Below the pieces are notes generated by a model. That model was not told where the DNA came from. It did no database searches and worked only from the letters and a program-made list of their open reading frames with translations. A stretch of 51,197 bases of DNA from Planctomycetota bacterium (lineage in GTDB: Bacteria; Planctomycetota; Phycisphaerae; Phycisphaerales; Phycisphaeraceae), in assembly GCA_024276075.1 (NCBI GenBank), contig JAJRXX010000008.1, positions 1-51,197 on the forward strand, in the 5' to 3' direction. A program made the translations under genes and the position numbers. The first letter of the stretch is position 1, and each line of letters begins with the position of its first letter. Below, one piece after another: positions 18,873 to 27,810 of this stretch.

Positions 18873-20174
18873 GTGAGCGACCCTGCCATATGGATCGCGT
18901 TGATGGCGTGCGTGGTGTCGAGCTACGCGGCTGTGTGCCACACGTCACTCAAGACGTACAGCCGATCTCGGCTAGCTGAAATACTCGAAGACCGAGGCCA
19001 ATCGGCGTGGTTTGAGCCGTTTGTAGGTAATCGGTCCAAGCTATTGTTGATGACCGGTGCTCTGCGCACGGGCCTGAATATGGCCGTGTTGTTGGCGATA
19101 CTGATTTACCTGGAGCGGGCTTACCCGGGGCGGGCGAATGCCCCGATTCGATACGCGGCTGCGTTTGTGGTCGCGGGTACGCTGATCAGTATTTTCGCTG
19201 TGGCGGTGCCTATCAGCGTGGTGCGTTATCACCGTGAACGGATTCTGGCACGGTCGATCCCGGTGCTCAATAGGTGTTTGTCGCTGCTGTGGCCCGTGGC
19301 TGTGTTTTTGCATCTGTTCGACCCACTGGTCCGCAGGCTGCTGGGCCCGTCGAAACAAAACGGTGACAGCGATCTGAGCGATGAGATCCTTTCGGTGGTG
19401 GAGGAGCACGACGACCGCGGCGAGGTAGATGAAGGCCAAAAGGAAATGCTCGAAGCGATCGTCGAGTTTCCCAGCACCACGGCTGGCCAAATCATGACGC
19501 CTCGCACCGACGTGCAGGGCATCGAGATACACGCGACGCTCGACCAGGTCCGCCAATCGGTACAGCAGTTTGGGCATAGCCGAATACCTGTTTATGACGA
19601 TAACCTCGACCACCTCGTGGGGGTTTTGTACGCCAAGGACCTGATCCGCTTTATCGGGAACGACCATCCGTTTGAGTTGCGGAAGGTATTGCGTGAGGCG
19701 TTTATGGTGCCCGAGAGCAAGTCGCTGCGTGAGCTATTGGCGGAACTCAAAACACGAAAGGTGCACATCGCTATCGTGCTCGACGAGTACGGCGGCACGG
19801 CTGGGCTGGTGACGATCGAGGACATCATCGAAGAGATCGTGGGCGAAATCCATGACGAATACGAGCGTGCTGAGCCCGAGCCGATGATCCATCGCATCAG
19901 TGACACGGTCGTGGAAGCCGACGCTCGCGTGTACATCGACGACCTCAACGATGAGTTGGACCTGGACCTGTCCGAGAGCAGTGATTACGACACGCTCGGT
20001 GGGTATGTATTTTCAAGCCTGGGCCACATCCCCGACGTGGGCGAGAGCTTTGACGCTGACGGTGTTCGGTTTACGGTCACGGCTGCGGAACGGACCAAGG
20101 TCGGCCGCGTGCGTCTGGACCTGCTCGAACAATCGGCTCAGACTGTTGACCACGATGCTGTCCCGCCGATCTAG
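18873..20174 (+). CDS. CorC/HlyC-family CBS-domain membrane protein
   Basis: 433 residues; GTG start 3 nt after the ybeY stop, so the two genes are co-transcribed. The pairing of ybeY with a CorC-type gene is widespread. N-terminal DUF21/CNNM-like membrane part with about three or four hydrophobic segments (IWIALMACVVSSYAAV; MAVLLAILIYL; AAFVVAGTLISIFAVAV; LLWPVAVFLHLF). Two CBS domains follow: IMTPRTDVQGIEIHA...HSRIPVYDDNLDHLVGVLYAKDL and IAIVLDEYGGTAGLVTIEDIIEEIVGEI. The C-terminal CorC_HlyC domain (YIDDLNDELDLDL...TLGGYVFSSLGHIPDVGE) is complete. Family members are implicated in Mg2+/Co2+ homeostasis; the haemolysin name is historical. Confidence 0.88.
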   Translation: MSDPAIWIALMACVVSSYAAVCHTSLKTYSRSRLAEILEDRGQSAWFEPFVGNRSKLLLMTGALRTGLNMAVLLAILIYLERAYPGRANAPIRYAAAFVVAGTLISIFAVAVPISVVRYHRERILARSIPVLNRCLSLLWPVAVFLHLFDPLVRRLLGPSKQNGDSDLSDEILSVVEEHDDRGEVDEGQKEMLEAIVEFPSTTAGQIMTPRTDVQGIEIHATLDQVRQSVQQFGHSRIPVYDDNLDHLVGVLYAKDLIRFIGNDHPFELRKVLREAFMVPESKSLRELLAELKTRKVHIAIVLDEYGGTAGLVTIEDIIEEIVGEIHDEYERAEPEPMIHRISDTVVEADARVYIDDLNDELDLDLSESSDYDTLGGYVFSSLGHIPDVGESFDADGVRFTVTAAERTKVGRVRLDLLEQSAQTVDHDAVPPI

Positions 20175-20305
20175 AAGCTATTTCAAAACACCTCTCCCCT
20201 TGAGGGGAGAGGTTGGGTGAGAGGTGAAAGCCCCGTAAATCATGGACACACGACCCTCCCCCTACCCCCTCCCTGACAGGGAGGGGAGCTATGAAACCGG
20301 TTCTA
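20175..20305. repeat. 130-bp repeat with two G/C hairpins (family H2)
   Basis: CCTCTCCCCTTGAGGGGAGAGG hairpin (20191-20212), a spacer with GAAAGCCCCGTAAATCATGG, then CCTCCCTGACAGGGAGG (20269-20285) and GAAACCGGTTCTA. A close second copy lies at 40057-40183; the end of a third, inverted, is at 51149-51197. It starts directly at the stop codon of the CBS gene. Confidence 0.75.
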
Positions 20306-20371
20306 GTACATTTTCCATGCTGATGTAGCGGAGCACGACCGTCCAAGGGGCTTACTTTTAACCACAATTGG

Positions 20372-20377
20372 TATGAT
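20372..20377 (+). promoter_or_regulatory. -10 box close to the cysS start
   Basis: TATGAT ends 8 bases before ATG 20386; predicted transcription start at 20384, a 2-nt leader. This leaves no room for a T-box. Confidence 0.4.
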
Positions 20378-20385
20378 CCCCGACG

Positions 20386-21927
20386 ATGGACATCCGTTTC
20401 TACAACACGCTCACGCACGGTATCGAAAGCTTTTCGCCGATCGATCCGCCTAATGTGTACATGTACAACTGCGGGCCGACGGTCTACGACTACGCTCATA
20501 TCGGTAATTTTCGTGCGTTCGTGTTCGCTGACGTTTTACGCCGGTTTCTGGATCTAACGGGCCTGCGTGTGCGGCAGGTGATGAACCTGACCGACGTGGG
20601 TCACATGACCGACGACGCCCAGGCCGACGGCGCGGGGCAGGACAAGATGCAGGTGGCGATCGACCGGATGAAGACGGCTAAAAAATCGGGGCGGGTGCCC
20701 GATACAGCGGTGACCGATCCCAACGACCCCCGACAAGTAGCACAGTTTTTTATCAATGCTTTTCTGGAAGACGCGAAGCTGCTTGGCCTAAAGGTCGCTG
20801 ACGAGTCGCCGGGAAACATGCCTCGCGCTACCGACCACATCGCGCAGATGCGTGACCTGATCGTCAAGCTAATCGAACGGAACCACGCATACGTCGCGGC
20901 TGACGGCGCGGTGTATTACAGCGTGCAGAGCTTTCCCGAATACGGGCGGCTAAGCGGCAACACGCTCGACAAGCTACGCGGCGGCGCGGGTGGCCGCGTC
21001 CACGACCAGCACCAAGCGGCGAAGCGCCACCCGGCGGACTTCCTGCTGTGGAAACCGGATGCAGCTCACCTGATGAAATGGGACTCGCCTTGGGGTGTGG
21101 GGTATCCCGGTTGGCATATCGAGTGCTCAGCAATGGCGATGGCGCTACTCAAACGCGAGACCATCGACATCCACACCGGCGGCGAAGACAATATCTTCCC
21201 GCATCACGAGTGCGAGATCGCTCAGTCCACGGGGGCTACGGGCGAGCCATTCGCGCGGTTTTGGCTGCACACGCGGTTTCTGCTCGTCGAGGGCGAGAAG
21301 ATGTCCAAGTCACGCGGGAACTTTTATACGGTGCGCGACGTTTTGGCTGGCAAGGTCACGGGCCGGGCTGTCGATCCGGCGGTGCTGCGGTACGAATTGC
21401 TGAAGGTCCATTACCGGACGAACATGAACTTCACCGTGCAGGGGTTAAAGGATGCAGCGGGGGCTGTGCAGAAGCTGCGGGGCTTGGCGCGGACCCTCAA
21501 AGAGAAATGCGATGCCCCCCTACCGACGGTTGATCTGTCGCACCCGGTCCTGGCTGACTTTGCCGGTGCGCTGGCGGACGACCTGAACATGAGCGAAGCA
21601 CTGGCTGTGGTCTTCAAGTGGATCGCCCAAGCGCACACGTCGCCTGCCGAATCGCTGGCTGTGCTGGGAAAAATTGATTCGGTGCTAGGTGTGATCGGTG
21701 GTGTCGCCGAGGGCTCGGTAGGAATAGAGACTCAGGCAAACGGGTCTGCTCAGAGCGAGGGCTTACCCGGTGAACAGAACGTGCAGGAGATGTGCCAACA
21801 GATCGACGCGGCGCGAGTGGCGAAGGACTTTGCCACGTCCGATCGGCTGCGTCAGAAATTGATCGAAGCTGGGTACGATGTGATGACCACAAAGGACGGG
21901 ACCAGTGCGCGGAAGAAGCTGGCGTGA
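20386..21927 (+). CDS. cysS: cysteine--tRNA ligase
   Basis: 513 residues. Charges tRNA-Cys with cysteine; cytoplasmic class I synthetase. N-terminal [13 protein letters not shown] (Cys29 zinc ligand, HIGN for HIGH at 38-41), the GW..ECSAM motif [25 protein letters not shown] with zinc ligands His and Cys/Glu, and KMSKSRGNF (about 305). The C-terminal helical anticodon-binding part ends with the usual [20 protein letters not shown]. It has an insertion with Lys/Asp (about 75-110, [13 protein letters not shown]...KKSGRV) relative to E. coli. Complete and probably monocistronic. Confidence 0.97.
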   Translation: MDIRFYNTLTHGIESFSPIDPPNVYMYNCGPTVYDYAHIGNFRAFVFADVLRRFLDLTGLRVRQVMNLTDVGHMTDDAQADGAGQDKMQVAIDRMKTAKKSGRVPDTAVTDPNDPRQVAQFFINAFLEDAKLLGLKVADESPGNMPRATDHIAQMRDLIVKLIERNHAYVAADGAVYYSVQSFPEYGRLSGNTLDKLRGGAGGRVHDQHQAAKRHPADFLLWKPDAAHLMKWDSPWGVGYPGWHIECSAMAMALLKRETIDIHTGGEDNIFPHHECEIAQSTGATGEPFARFWLHTRFLLVEGEKMSKSRGNFYTVRDVLAGKVTGRAVDPAVLRYELLKVHYRTNMNFTVQGLKDAAGAVQKLRGLARTLKEKCDAPLPTVDLSHPVLADFAGALADDLNMSEALAVVFKWIAQAHTSPAESLAVLGKIDSVLGVIGGVAEGSVGIETQANGSAQSEGLPGEQNVQEMCQQIDAARVAKDFATSDRLRQKLIEAGYDVMTTKDGTSARKKLA

Positions 21928-22062
21928 GGACGAGGGACGAAGAGTGGGCTTGATAGCGTAGAGCGAATGGCAGATGGCTGCCTATACTTTGTTGTTATCC
22001 GTACTAGGTTGCAAAATCGCGGTCGAATATCTGTTAGGTTCGAGAGCACGACAGAAGGAAGA

Positions 22063-22635
22063 ATGGGCATACTTTCATCATTTTTCGGAAAGGACTGCCG
22101 GGACCTGAGCGATCGCTATGCTGCGTTGGCAGACGATGCTGCAAAAAGAGCACGAGCCTCATCCACAGATCCTGAGACGGCAGCCAAGGAAGTTGCGAAA
22201 AAATGTGGGCTGCACAATAAACCCAGAGAATTCACAGCCTACAAAGATGTGGCTGCATATCTCATTGGGACTTACGAGCCGGAGGTGGCATACTTTGTAG
22301 CAGTCGAAATTAACGAGCAGTACGCCCAGTCGCTCGGATATATCCCGATTGGCCAGATCGTTCTTGCCGTAGAACATCTCGACAAATTCAAGAAGGGGTT
22401 CATTGTCAAGACGGAAGAGCTCGAGAAGAACCCCTCTTTGGCTATCGGCATTAACAAATCGCCCGAGCGTACGAAGAGAGCGGTGGCTTTCCTGACCTAT
22501 GCGCTCCTGAATTTCCCCAATATTGGCACGGCTCGCAAAGCTTTCACTGTCTATCGTGTGCCCGAGATGAGGGAAAACGTTCTCCGGAAATTGCGGGCGC
22601 TCGATCAAGATGTGGCCAATTACATAGCTGGCTGA
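22063..22635 (+). CDS. hypothetical protein
   Basis: 190 residues. ATG 22063 has AAGGAAGA just upstream and is preferred over an in-frame ATG at 21967. No signal peptide or membrane segment; mostly alpha-helical with many charged residues (DCRDLSDRYAALADDAAKRA; TEELEKNPSLAIGINKSPER). The two terminal thirds read like helical repeats, but no family was recognised. Base composition and codon use are visibly more AT-rich than the neighbours cysS and pgsA, which hints at transfer. The product stands between a plus-strand tRNA synthetase gene and a convergent pgsA, without shared operon. Confidence 0.6.
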   Translation: MGILSSFFGKDCRDLSDRYAALADDAAKRARASSTDPETAAKEVAKKCGLHNKPREFTAYKDVAAYLIGTYEPEVAYFVAVEINEQYAQSLGYIPIGQIVLAVEHLDKFKKGFIVKTEELEKNPSLAIGINKSPERTKRAVAFLTYALLNFPNIGTARKAFTVYRVPEMRENVLRKLRALDQDVANYIAG

Positions 22636-22648
22636 TTTATCAACGAAC

Positions 22649-23293
22649 CTAACACCCCGCGTTTTTTTCGCCCATTTCGGGCATTGCGCAGGTGATGTAG
22701 GGCAGGCCACTGAGGACAGTGACGACGACGATGGTGTAGACGAGGATGTCTCTGACGAGGCCCCAGGCTTCTCGGCCTGGCGCTTGTGGGTTTAGCCAAA
22801 CGATCCAGAGGATAACGGGAACGCCTATGGATTGGAGCAGCATTTTCAGCTTGCCAAAGATGTTGGCGCCGAATTGCATGCCTGTGCTCTCGAGTTCGCC
22901 GCGGACGCCTGTGACGAGCAGCTCGCGCGCGAGCATGACGGCGACCATCCAGGGGTAGACGCCGCTGACCATGGTGAAAAGCTCGCCCTGCTCGACGGCG
23001 TGAGCGATGACGAAGCGCGGCCCGGCGAGGTAGATGAAGGCGCCGATGATCAGGACCTTGTCACAGAACGGGTCCATGATCCTGCCGAACCTGCTCTCGA
23101 CGTGCCAGCGTCGGGCGAGGTACCCGTCGAGGAGGTCGGTGAGTACGGCCAGGACGAAGACGACGATCGCGGTGCCCAGCCACCAGCCCGCGTCGGTGCC
23201 ACCGGGGTAGCGGTATTGGTTAATGACGAGGAAGAAGACGCCCGCTAACACGAGGCGTAGGACGGTGAGTTGGTTGGGTAGCTGTCGGTACAT
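22649..23293 (-). CDS. pgsA: CDP-diacylglycerol--glycerol-3-phosphate 3-phosphatidyltransferase
   Basis: 214 residues. Makes phosphatidylglycerol phosphate from CDP-diacylglycerol, the committed step to phosphatidylglycerol. The CDP-alcohol phosphotransferase signature D-G-x2-A-R-x8-G-x3-D-x3-D is complete (from LLDGYLARRW to MDPFCDK). Four to six membrane segments are visible (VLRLVLAGVFFLVI; WLGTAIVVFVLAVLTDLL; SIGVPVILWIVWL; YTIVVVTVLSGLPYI). It begins MYRQLPNQLTVLR, the usual N-terminus. A TAGAAT -10 candidate lies about 50 nt upstream. Other CDP-alcohol enzymes such as PssA are less likely because of the N-terminal NQLTVLRL motif. Confidence 0.85.
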   Translation of the reverse strand: MYRQLPNQLTVLRLVLAGVFFLVINQYRYPGGTDAGWWLGTAIVVFVLAVLTDLLDGYLARRWHVESRFGRIMDPFCDKVLIIGAFIYLAGPRFVIAHAVEQGELFTMVSGVYPWMVAVMLARELLVTGVRGELESTGMQFGANIFGKLKMLLQSIGVPVILWIVWLNPQAPGREAWGLVRDILVYTIVVVTVLSGLPYITCAMPEMGEKNAGC

Positions 23294-23382
23294 GGCGAGG
23301 TCGCTGGTGCGCTGGTTGCCGTCGGGCTGACGGCTGTCCGATTATTCTAAGCTGAATCCGACCGGTTTGGCGGTTCAGAAGC

Positions 23383-23403
23383 GGTCCGCACAGCGGACCC
23401 TAC
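23383..23403. repeat. GTAG-headed REP-like palindrome (family D)
   Basis: GGTCCGC-aca-GCGGACC followed by CTAC; on the minus strand GTAGG then the hairpin. Same unit at 12564, 16871, 33415 and, diverged, at 34962 and 40191. Confidence 0.7.
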
Positions 23404-23428
23404 ACGATTGCAACGTGGCGAGAGGGCT

Positions 23429-25231
23429 TCATCGGTGCTCGTAAAGCACGGCGGCACCTCGGTACATGGAGATATCCATGCTCTGGTCGAATCGGAGCTC
23501 GGGGAGCTTGGTCTTAGTCAGGATTTCATTGATCCGGGGTTCGCGAAATTCCGTCTCGCCGAACTCGACGATCCACACCCTGTCGGGCAGTGGGAAGGCT
23601 GGCTGCGGCTCTGTCCGGGGGCGGCCTACAAAACCGGGAGCCAGTTTTACGTTGAATTGCCCTGGCTTTAAATAGTAATGGATCGGCTCGACCCAATATG
23701 AACTCCTGACCAGGATAACGTCACCTTCCTGGATGTGGGGAATTAGTCTTGCGGCTAGTTGCTTGAAGTCGGGGCCGCCAGCTCTTGCGTTTCTAGAGAC
23801 GTAAGTCGAAAACGCAAACACACAGATCACGGTCATGACAGTCACCGCGCGTAGTCGATCCAGGCGCATGATCCCCCGTGCTATTAATATCAAGACGAAC
23901 GGAAGAAACGAAACCAATGCGTAAGAACTGATGAGGGGCTTGGCGAAACACAATACCCCCAGCATGATGTATGGGACAAATAGCTGTATGGCTACGGAGT
24001 CGCTACACAGGGTGCCGATCACGGGTATCTGCCGGATGTATTTGAGTAATGCTGTGTATATCGGCCAGGTTTTTCGGGCGGCGAACCAGCACGCGATCAA
24101 CACCCAGGGCGCAGACACAATGGCGAAGAACAACGTCCCGTGCTGAACCAGCGGGTTTGGACTGAAAAAGACCTCAACGAAAAGTAGTTCCGCGATCGCT
24201 GCGGCAAACAACAGGTAAACGGGGAAACGATTTTTTTTCTGCTCGTTTTGAGAATGAGTAATCGGATCGGTATTGGCGTGATCGGTGTCGGTGCTAGCGA
24301 TTAACCCCGCGAACAAAAGCCCCCCACCCGCCACGGTCATGGATATAAACGCAATGGGGTTGTCCACAGCTACCTGGGATGCTCCGAAAAACACGGCGAA
24401 CAAGTTACCAAATTGCAGGGTGTCGACAGCGTGAGGCCAAAAGTGGTCGTCGATGTGGCTGGGTCGGCCTAGCTGATATCGGATGTACATGAACACCGGC
24501 ATGGCGAGGATAAGCGCCAAGGTCTGCGCGCCGACCAAGGCTGGCATCTCTCGGCGATCGGCACCGCGAATCAGTACCCAAAGAATCTGGGCTGCGAATA
24601 TGAGCCAGAAGTAGTACTCGATCCACAAGCCACACGCGACGACCAATGCGTAACAGATGGCTAGCGTCAGCCGCCAACGCTTTTCTATCAGGACCATCAG
24701 CCAAGACGTCACGAGCGCCAAGAAGGCGACGAATACCCACGGCCTCATGTTCTGGCTCCAAAACACGTGGTGCCCGTGCAGCGCGAGCAACCAACTGGCG
24801 AGCACCGCGGTGCCCAGGCTCGATGACCGACGCACGTAGGCGAAGACCACCAGCACGGCTAATAGACCGACGAGCGCGGAGGGTGTTCTCATCGCAAATA
24901 CGGAGGTGCCAAAGACACGGTTCCAGGCCAGCATAAAGAGGTGATAGCCCGGCAGGTGCGGCTCATAAAACATGAAGTCGAAGACTTCTTGAAATGATTT
25001 CATCTTCGGGGGATGATGAACGAAATCGGGGAGGTCTATGCTGATGGCGACGTAGATTTCGGGGTGTGAAATCGTGTGGCGATCCAACTGATAAAAACGG
25101 ACCGCTGCGGCGACGAACAGGCCACACAGCAACAAGGTAACTAAAAGATAAATGTGCTGTTGGCCCCGCTGTCGAGTCTTTTCCGCCACGATGCCAAGTC
25201 CCCAAAGAATAATAACTGACACAACACACAA
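23429..25231 (-). CDS. multi-pass membrane protein, GT39-like glycosyltransferase
   Basis: 600 residues. N-terminal membrane segment, then a periplasmic loop with a HTISHPEIY motif where family members (ArnT, PMT) carry an acidic catalytic pair after the first helix, then about ten further hydrophobic segments (LVGLLAVLVVFAYV; AVLASWLLALHGHHVFW; FVAFLALVTSWLMVLI and so on) and a soluble C-terminal domain of about 110 residues. This layout is that of dolichyl-phosphate-mannose mannosyltransferase-like GT-C enzymes that move sugars from a lipid carrier onto envelope glycans or proteins. Starts at TTG 25231 with GGGG upstream; a GTG 9 nt further in is an alternative. Sugar and acceptor unknown. 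Slightly AT-richer than its neighbours. Confidence 0.7.
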   Translation of the reverse strand: MCVVSVIILWGLGIVAEKTRQRGQQHIYLLVTLLLCGLFVAAAVRFYQLDRHTISHPEIYVAISIDLPDFVHHPPKMKSFQEVFDFMFYEPHLPGYHLFMLAWNRVFGTSVFAMRTPSALVGLLAVLVVFAYVRRSSSLGTAVLASWLLALHGHHVFWSQNMRPWVFVAFLALVTSWLMVLIEKRWRLTLAICYALVVACGLWIEYYFWLIFAAQILWVLIRGADRREMPALVGAQTLALILAMPVFMYIRYQLGRPSHIDDHFWPHAVDTLQFGNLFAVFFGASQVAVDNPIAFISMTVAGGGLLFAGLIASTDTDHANTDPITHSQNEQKKNRFPVYLLFAAAIAELLFVEVFFSPNPLVQHGTLFFAIVSAPWVLIACWFAARKTWPIYTALLKYIRQIPVIGTLCSDSVAIQLFVPYIMLGVLCFAKPLISSYALVSFLPFVLILIARGIMRLDRLRAVTVMTVICVFAFSTYVSRNARAGGPDFKQLAARLIPHIQEGDVILVRSSYWVEPIHYYLKPGQFNVKLAPGFVGRPRTEPQPAFPLPDRVWIVEFGETEFREPRINEILTKTKLPELRFDQSMDISMYRGAAVLYEHR

Positions 25232-25343
25232 GGCTACCCCTATGGCCCCACAGGTGCCGCGTCACGTTTAGTGACTATTATAGGGCGTGCTGGACCGGTT
25301 TGGCGAGGTTGGAGAAGAATTATGAAAACGGGTTTTGGAGGAT

Positions 25344-25367
25344 GCCACGGGTGTGTTCACCCGTGGT
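25344..25367. repeat. CCACGGGTG palindrome (family A)
   Basis: GCCACGGGTG-tgtt-CACCCGTGGT followed by TAAATGG. Nearly the same as 9064-9087. Its right flank TAAATGG matches the flank found on the far side of MITE copy 2 and so shows the empty site. Confidence 0.65.
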
Positions 25368-25475
25368 TAAATGGTGCGGCGAGTCGACAACCTGCCCTAC
25401 AACAACCGACCCGCTGACAACGAACGGGTTTTGGCCCATTCATACGGGCGTCTAGCTGCTGGGGCGTGGGGCATC

Positions 25476-25481
25476 TATAAT
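25476..25481 (+). promoter_or_regulatory. -10 box for ispH
   Basis: Perfect TATAAT; predicted start near 25488, leader of about 50 nt. No matching -35 (TAGCTG at best). Confidence 0.45.
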
Positions 25482-25537
25482 GGGTCTAGATTCGTAGTCG
25501 AAGGTATTGCCATTTTTTCAGATAAGGTCCTTTGCAG

Positions 25538-26488
25538 ATGAAGATTATCTTGGCCAATCCGCGTGGCTTTTGCGCAGGGGTGAACATGGCGATCCAATGC
25601 GTCGAGGAGGCGCTGCAGATCGTCGGTGCTCCGCTGTACGTCTACCATGAGATCGTCCACAACCGCTACGTGGTCGAGCGATTCACGCAGCGAGGGGTCG
25701 TCTTTGTGGACACGATCGAACAGGTCCCGCCCGATCAGACGGTGATCTTCAGCGCCCACGGCGTGAGCCCCGAGGTACGACGCAGCGCCAAGGACCGGGG
25801 CTGCACGATGATCGACGCCACCTGCCCGCTGGTGACCAAGGTGCATATGGAAGCGGTGCGTTACGCCAAGCAGGGGTACAAGATTTTGCTGGTCGGACAC
25901 GCGGGTCACGACGAGGTGGTGGGCACGTTCGGCGAGGCGCCGGACGCGATCACGATTGTCGAATCCGCAGCGGACGTTGAGAAGCTGACCTTTACCCAGG
26001 ACGATCATCTGGTGTATCTGACCCAGACCACGCTGAGCATGGACGACGCCAACGTCATCATCGAGGCGATCAAGAAAAAATACCCCGAGGTGAAGGCGCC
26101 CCCCAGCGACGATATTTGTTATGCGACGACAAACCGCCAACACGCGGTGCGCCACCTGGCTCCGGTTACTGATCTGGTGCTGGTTGTGGGGTCTAAAAAT
26201 AGCTCGAACTCGGTGCGCCTGACGGAAATGTCCGAGAACGTGGGCACGAGAGCGTACCTCGTGGACGACAAGACTGAGATCGATCAAAGCTGGTTTGACG
26301 GGGTCGAGTCGGTGCTGGTGACGGCTGGCGCCTCTGCACCGGAGTACCTGGTGCAGGAGATCATCGCTGACCTTGTGGAACGACACGGCGGATACGTCGA
26401 GTCGGCTCAAGGCGTGGAAGAGGACATGCACTTTGAGCTACCGGTTACGCTGCGCGTGATCCGAGACGGCCAACCCGCTAAAGTCTGA
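25538..26488 (+). CDS. ispH: 4-hydroxy-3-methylbut-2-enyl diphosphate reductase
   Basis: 316 residues. Last enzyme of the MEP isoprenoid pathway, reducing HMBPP to IPP and DMAPP with a [4Fe-4S] cluster. The three cluster cysteines are visible in RGFCAG (Cys12), DATCPLV (about 96) and DDICYATTNRQ (about 194). Substrate-binding His and Thr/Ser residues are in HEIVHN, FSAHGVSP, GHAGHDEV, LTQTTLS and SKNSSNSVRL. ATG 25538 is preferred; a TTG two codons earlier is in frame. The first residues (MKIILANPRGFCAGV) match the family start. Complete and normal length. Confidence 0.96.
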   Translation: MKIILANPRGFCAGVNMAIQCVEEALQIVGAPLYVYHEIVHNRYVVERFTQRGVVFVDTIEQVPPDQTVIFSAHGVSPEVRRSAKDRGCTMIDATCPLVTKVHMEAVRYAKQGYKILLVGHAGHDEVVGTFGEAPDAITIVESAADVEKLTFTQDDHLVYLTQTTLSMDDANVIIEAIKKKYPEVKAPPSDDICYATTNRQHAVRHLAPVTDLVLVVGSKNSSNSVRLTEMSENVGTRAYLVDDKTEIDQSWFDGVESVLVTAGASAPEYLVQEIIADLVERHGGYVESAQGVEEDMHFELPVTLRVIRDGQPAKV

Positions 26489-26566
26489 TACCAATCACAA
26501 AAAGTCATGGCCTACACAATGGGTGTTGTGACTCACTGGGAAACAACCAGAAAGCCAGGATAGGGC

Positions 26567-26632
26567 GTTTTTATATTTGGTTGCAACCCTGCATCAAGAG
26601 ACCGCTTCCTAACGGTCGCGGCTCGCCGTGGG
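26567..26632. repeat. extended unit C repeat
   Basis: Starts GGCGTTTTTATATTTGGTTG, runs through AAGAGACCGCTTCCTAACGG and ends GTCGCGGCTCG. The same extended form is found at 33443-33504, with only a few differences. Confidence 0.65.
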
Positions 26633-26766
26633 AATCTGTTACGATCAAAAATGAAAATGCTCTAGGTCAAAAGTTTTTGCGATCTGTATGAGAAAGCAGG
26701 CATCGCACACAGCAGCCTCCGCCGTGCTGTGTGGCACCCCTTTTGTTGCCGACCTAAGACAAATCC

Positions 26767-26850
26767 GTCCGGGTGGGCCCGGACCTACGATCTTTTGGTT
26801 GCAGTTGACGCGACCCTCACCCCAGCCCTCTCCCTGCGAGGGAGAGGGGG
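26767..26850. repeat. family E and H1 palindromes
   Basis: GTCCGGGT-gg-GCCCGGAC followed by CTAC (26767-26788), then CACCCCAGCC with the hairpin CCTCTCCCT-gcg-AGGGAGAGG (26811-26850). Confidence 0.65.
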
Positions 26851-26881
26851 AAGAAGATTTGCAATCCACGGCTTCTTGGTG

Positions 26882-27772
26882 TCACGGGGCGGGGCTATCC
26901 TGTGCGTCAAGGTCGACGACTCGTGTGGGCTTAAACACGCGGATCAGATGGTCGAGGCTGAAGGCTTTTTCTTTGATCCGGTTTGACTGGCGCCCGTCGG
27001 TGGGTGCGGACAAGAAGAGGGTCATGGTTCCGTCCTGCCCGGGCAGTTCCACCTCGGCGCGGGTGGCGATCCAAGGGAACGCGCCGGGCGGTAGGCCTTG
27101 GATCGTCATGGGCTCCCAACGCGATAGTCGGCTGGTAACGGATGCGTGCCCCGTCTGGTCGAGCAGGTCCACGCGTGTGGGTAGGTAACGCTTGGGCTCG
27201 ACCCAGACCATCTGCGACGGTAGCCCATTGATCTGAAAATCCCCCTTATCCCACGCGACGGTACAGCTGAGGCTTGGTTTATCGAGCGGGGTAATCGCTA
27301 GGAGTCGTGTCAGCTCGGTGGGACGGATGGGTATGGCGAGCTTGCGGGTAGCGTTGGCGCTGTCGGCAGCGGTGTTTTGCCCGACGTACAGCACGGGCTC
27401 GTCTTGGAGGTCAAAGAGCCAATACCTTTGGCCGTCGCTTCCCGCCCACATGATTGTGTTGCCCAGCTTGCCGATCGACAGCGCCACCCGGTCGGGCATG
27501 AGTATCATCAGATTCCCGTCGCCCTGCTCGAAGTGTTTTTTGCCTTTATCGTCGCGCCAGTGCAGCTCAACGACGACCCTGGCCCATAGCCGATCGAGGC
27601 GTGCGAGGTTGTTGTTGTATTTGGTTGCGATCTCTTGACAGGTGGGCATGCGAGGCGGTGGCTGTGTCAGGTCCTGGGCTGGCGTGCAACCTGTGATCAG
27701 CAGCGTGGCCACGAGCCAAACGGATCGAGCCAGCGTGGTGCGCCCCAAACGATTCGTGTGTATGCGCATCAT
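26882..27772 (-). CDS. putative lipoprotein, LolA/LolB-like fold
   Basis: 296 residues. A signal peptide with lipobox LLITGC ends at Cys29, so the mature protein should be lipid-anchored. The body has a beta-rich pattern (LWARVVVELHWRDDKGKKHF; GNLMILMPDRVALSIGKLG; YWLFDLQDEPVLYVG) typical of outer-membrane lipoprotein carrier/receptor folds, but sequence likeness to LolB is weak, so the assignment is an inference. Two adjacent ATG codons (27772, 27769) can start it; no ribosome-binding site is seen, and TTTAAT lies just upstream. It lies 38 nt downstream of the hypothetical gene at 27811 and may be the last gene of the folD operon. Confidence 0.68.
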   Translation of the reverse strand: MMRIHTNRLGRTTLARSVWLVATLLITGCTPAQDLTQPPPRMPTCQEIATKYNNNLARLDRLWARVVVELHWRDDKGKKHFEQGDGNLMILMPDRVALSIGKLGNTIMWAGSDGQRYWLFDLQDEPVLYVGQNTAADSANATRKLAIPIRPTELTRLLAITPLDKPSLSCTVAWDKGDFQINGLPSQMVWVEPKRYLPTRVDLLDQTGHASVTSRLSRWEPMTIQGLPPGAFPWIATRAEVELPGQDGTMTLFLSAPTDGRQSNRIKEKAFSLDHLIRVFKPTRVVDLDAQDSPAP

Positions 27773-27810
27773 GAATGATTAAATTACGGTGCTGACGGGT
27801 GCTGTGTCGG

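Larger units (their letters stand above)
25232..25537. other. upstream region shared by the GT39-like and ispH genes
   Basis: About 305 nt. Holds the family A palindrome (25344-25367) and the ispH -10 box (25476-25481). A TATTATAG stretch at 25272-25280 may serve the minus-strand gene. No other feature is evident. Confidence 0.4.
26489..26881. other. gene-free region between ispH and the lipoprotein gene
   Basis: About 390 nt holding a unit C repeat (26567-26632), a family E palindrome (26767-26788) and a family H1 palindrome (26811-26850). No credible gene. Confidence 0.5.

Noticed and set aside
20306-20385. T-box leader before cysS
   Set aside because: The likely -10 lies 8 bases before the ATG and no specifier loop or T-box sequence is seen.
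25475-26431. 318-codon frame on the minus strand over ispH
   Set aside because: Exact antisense of ispH, His/Arg/Leu-rich, no family likeness.
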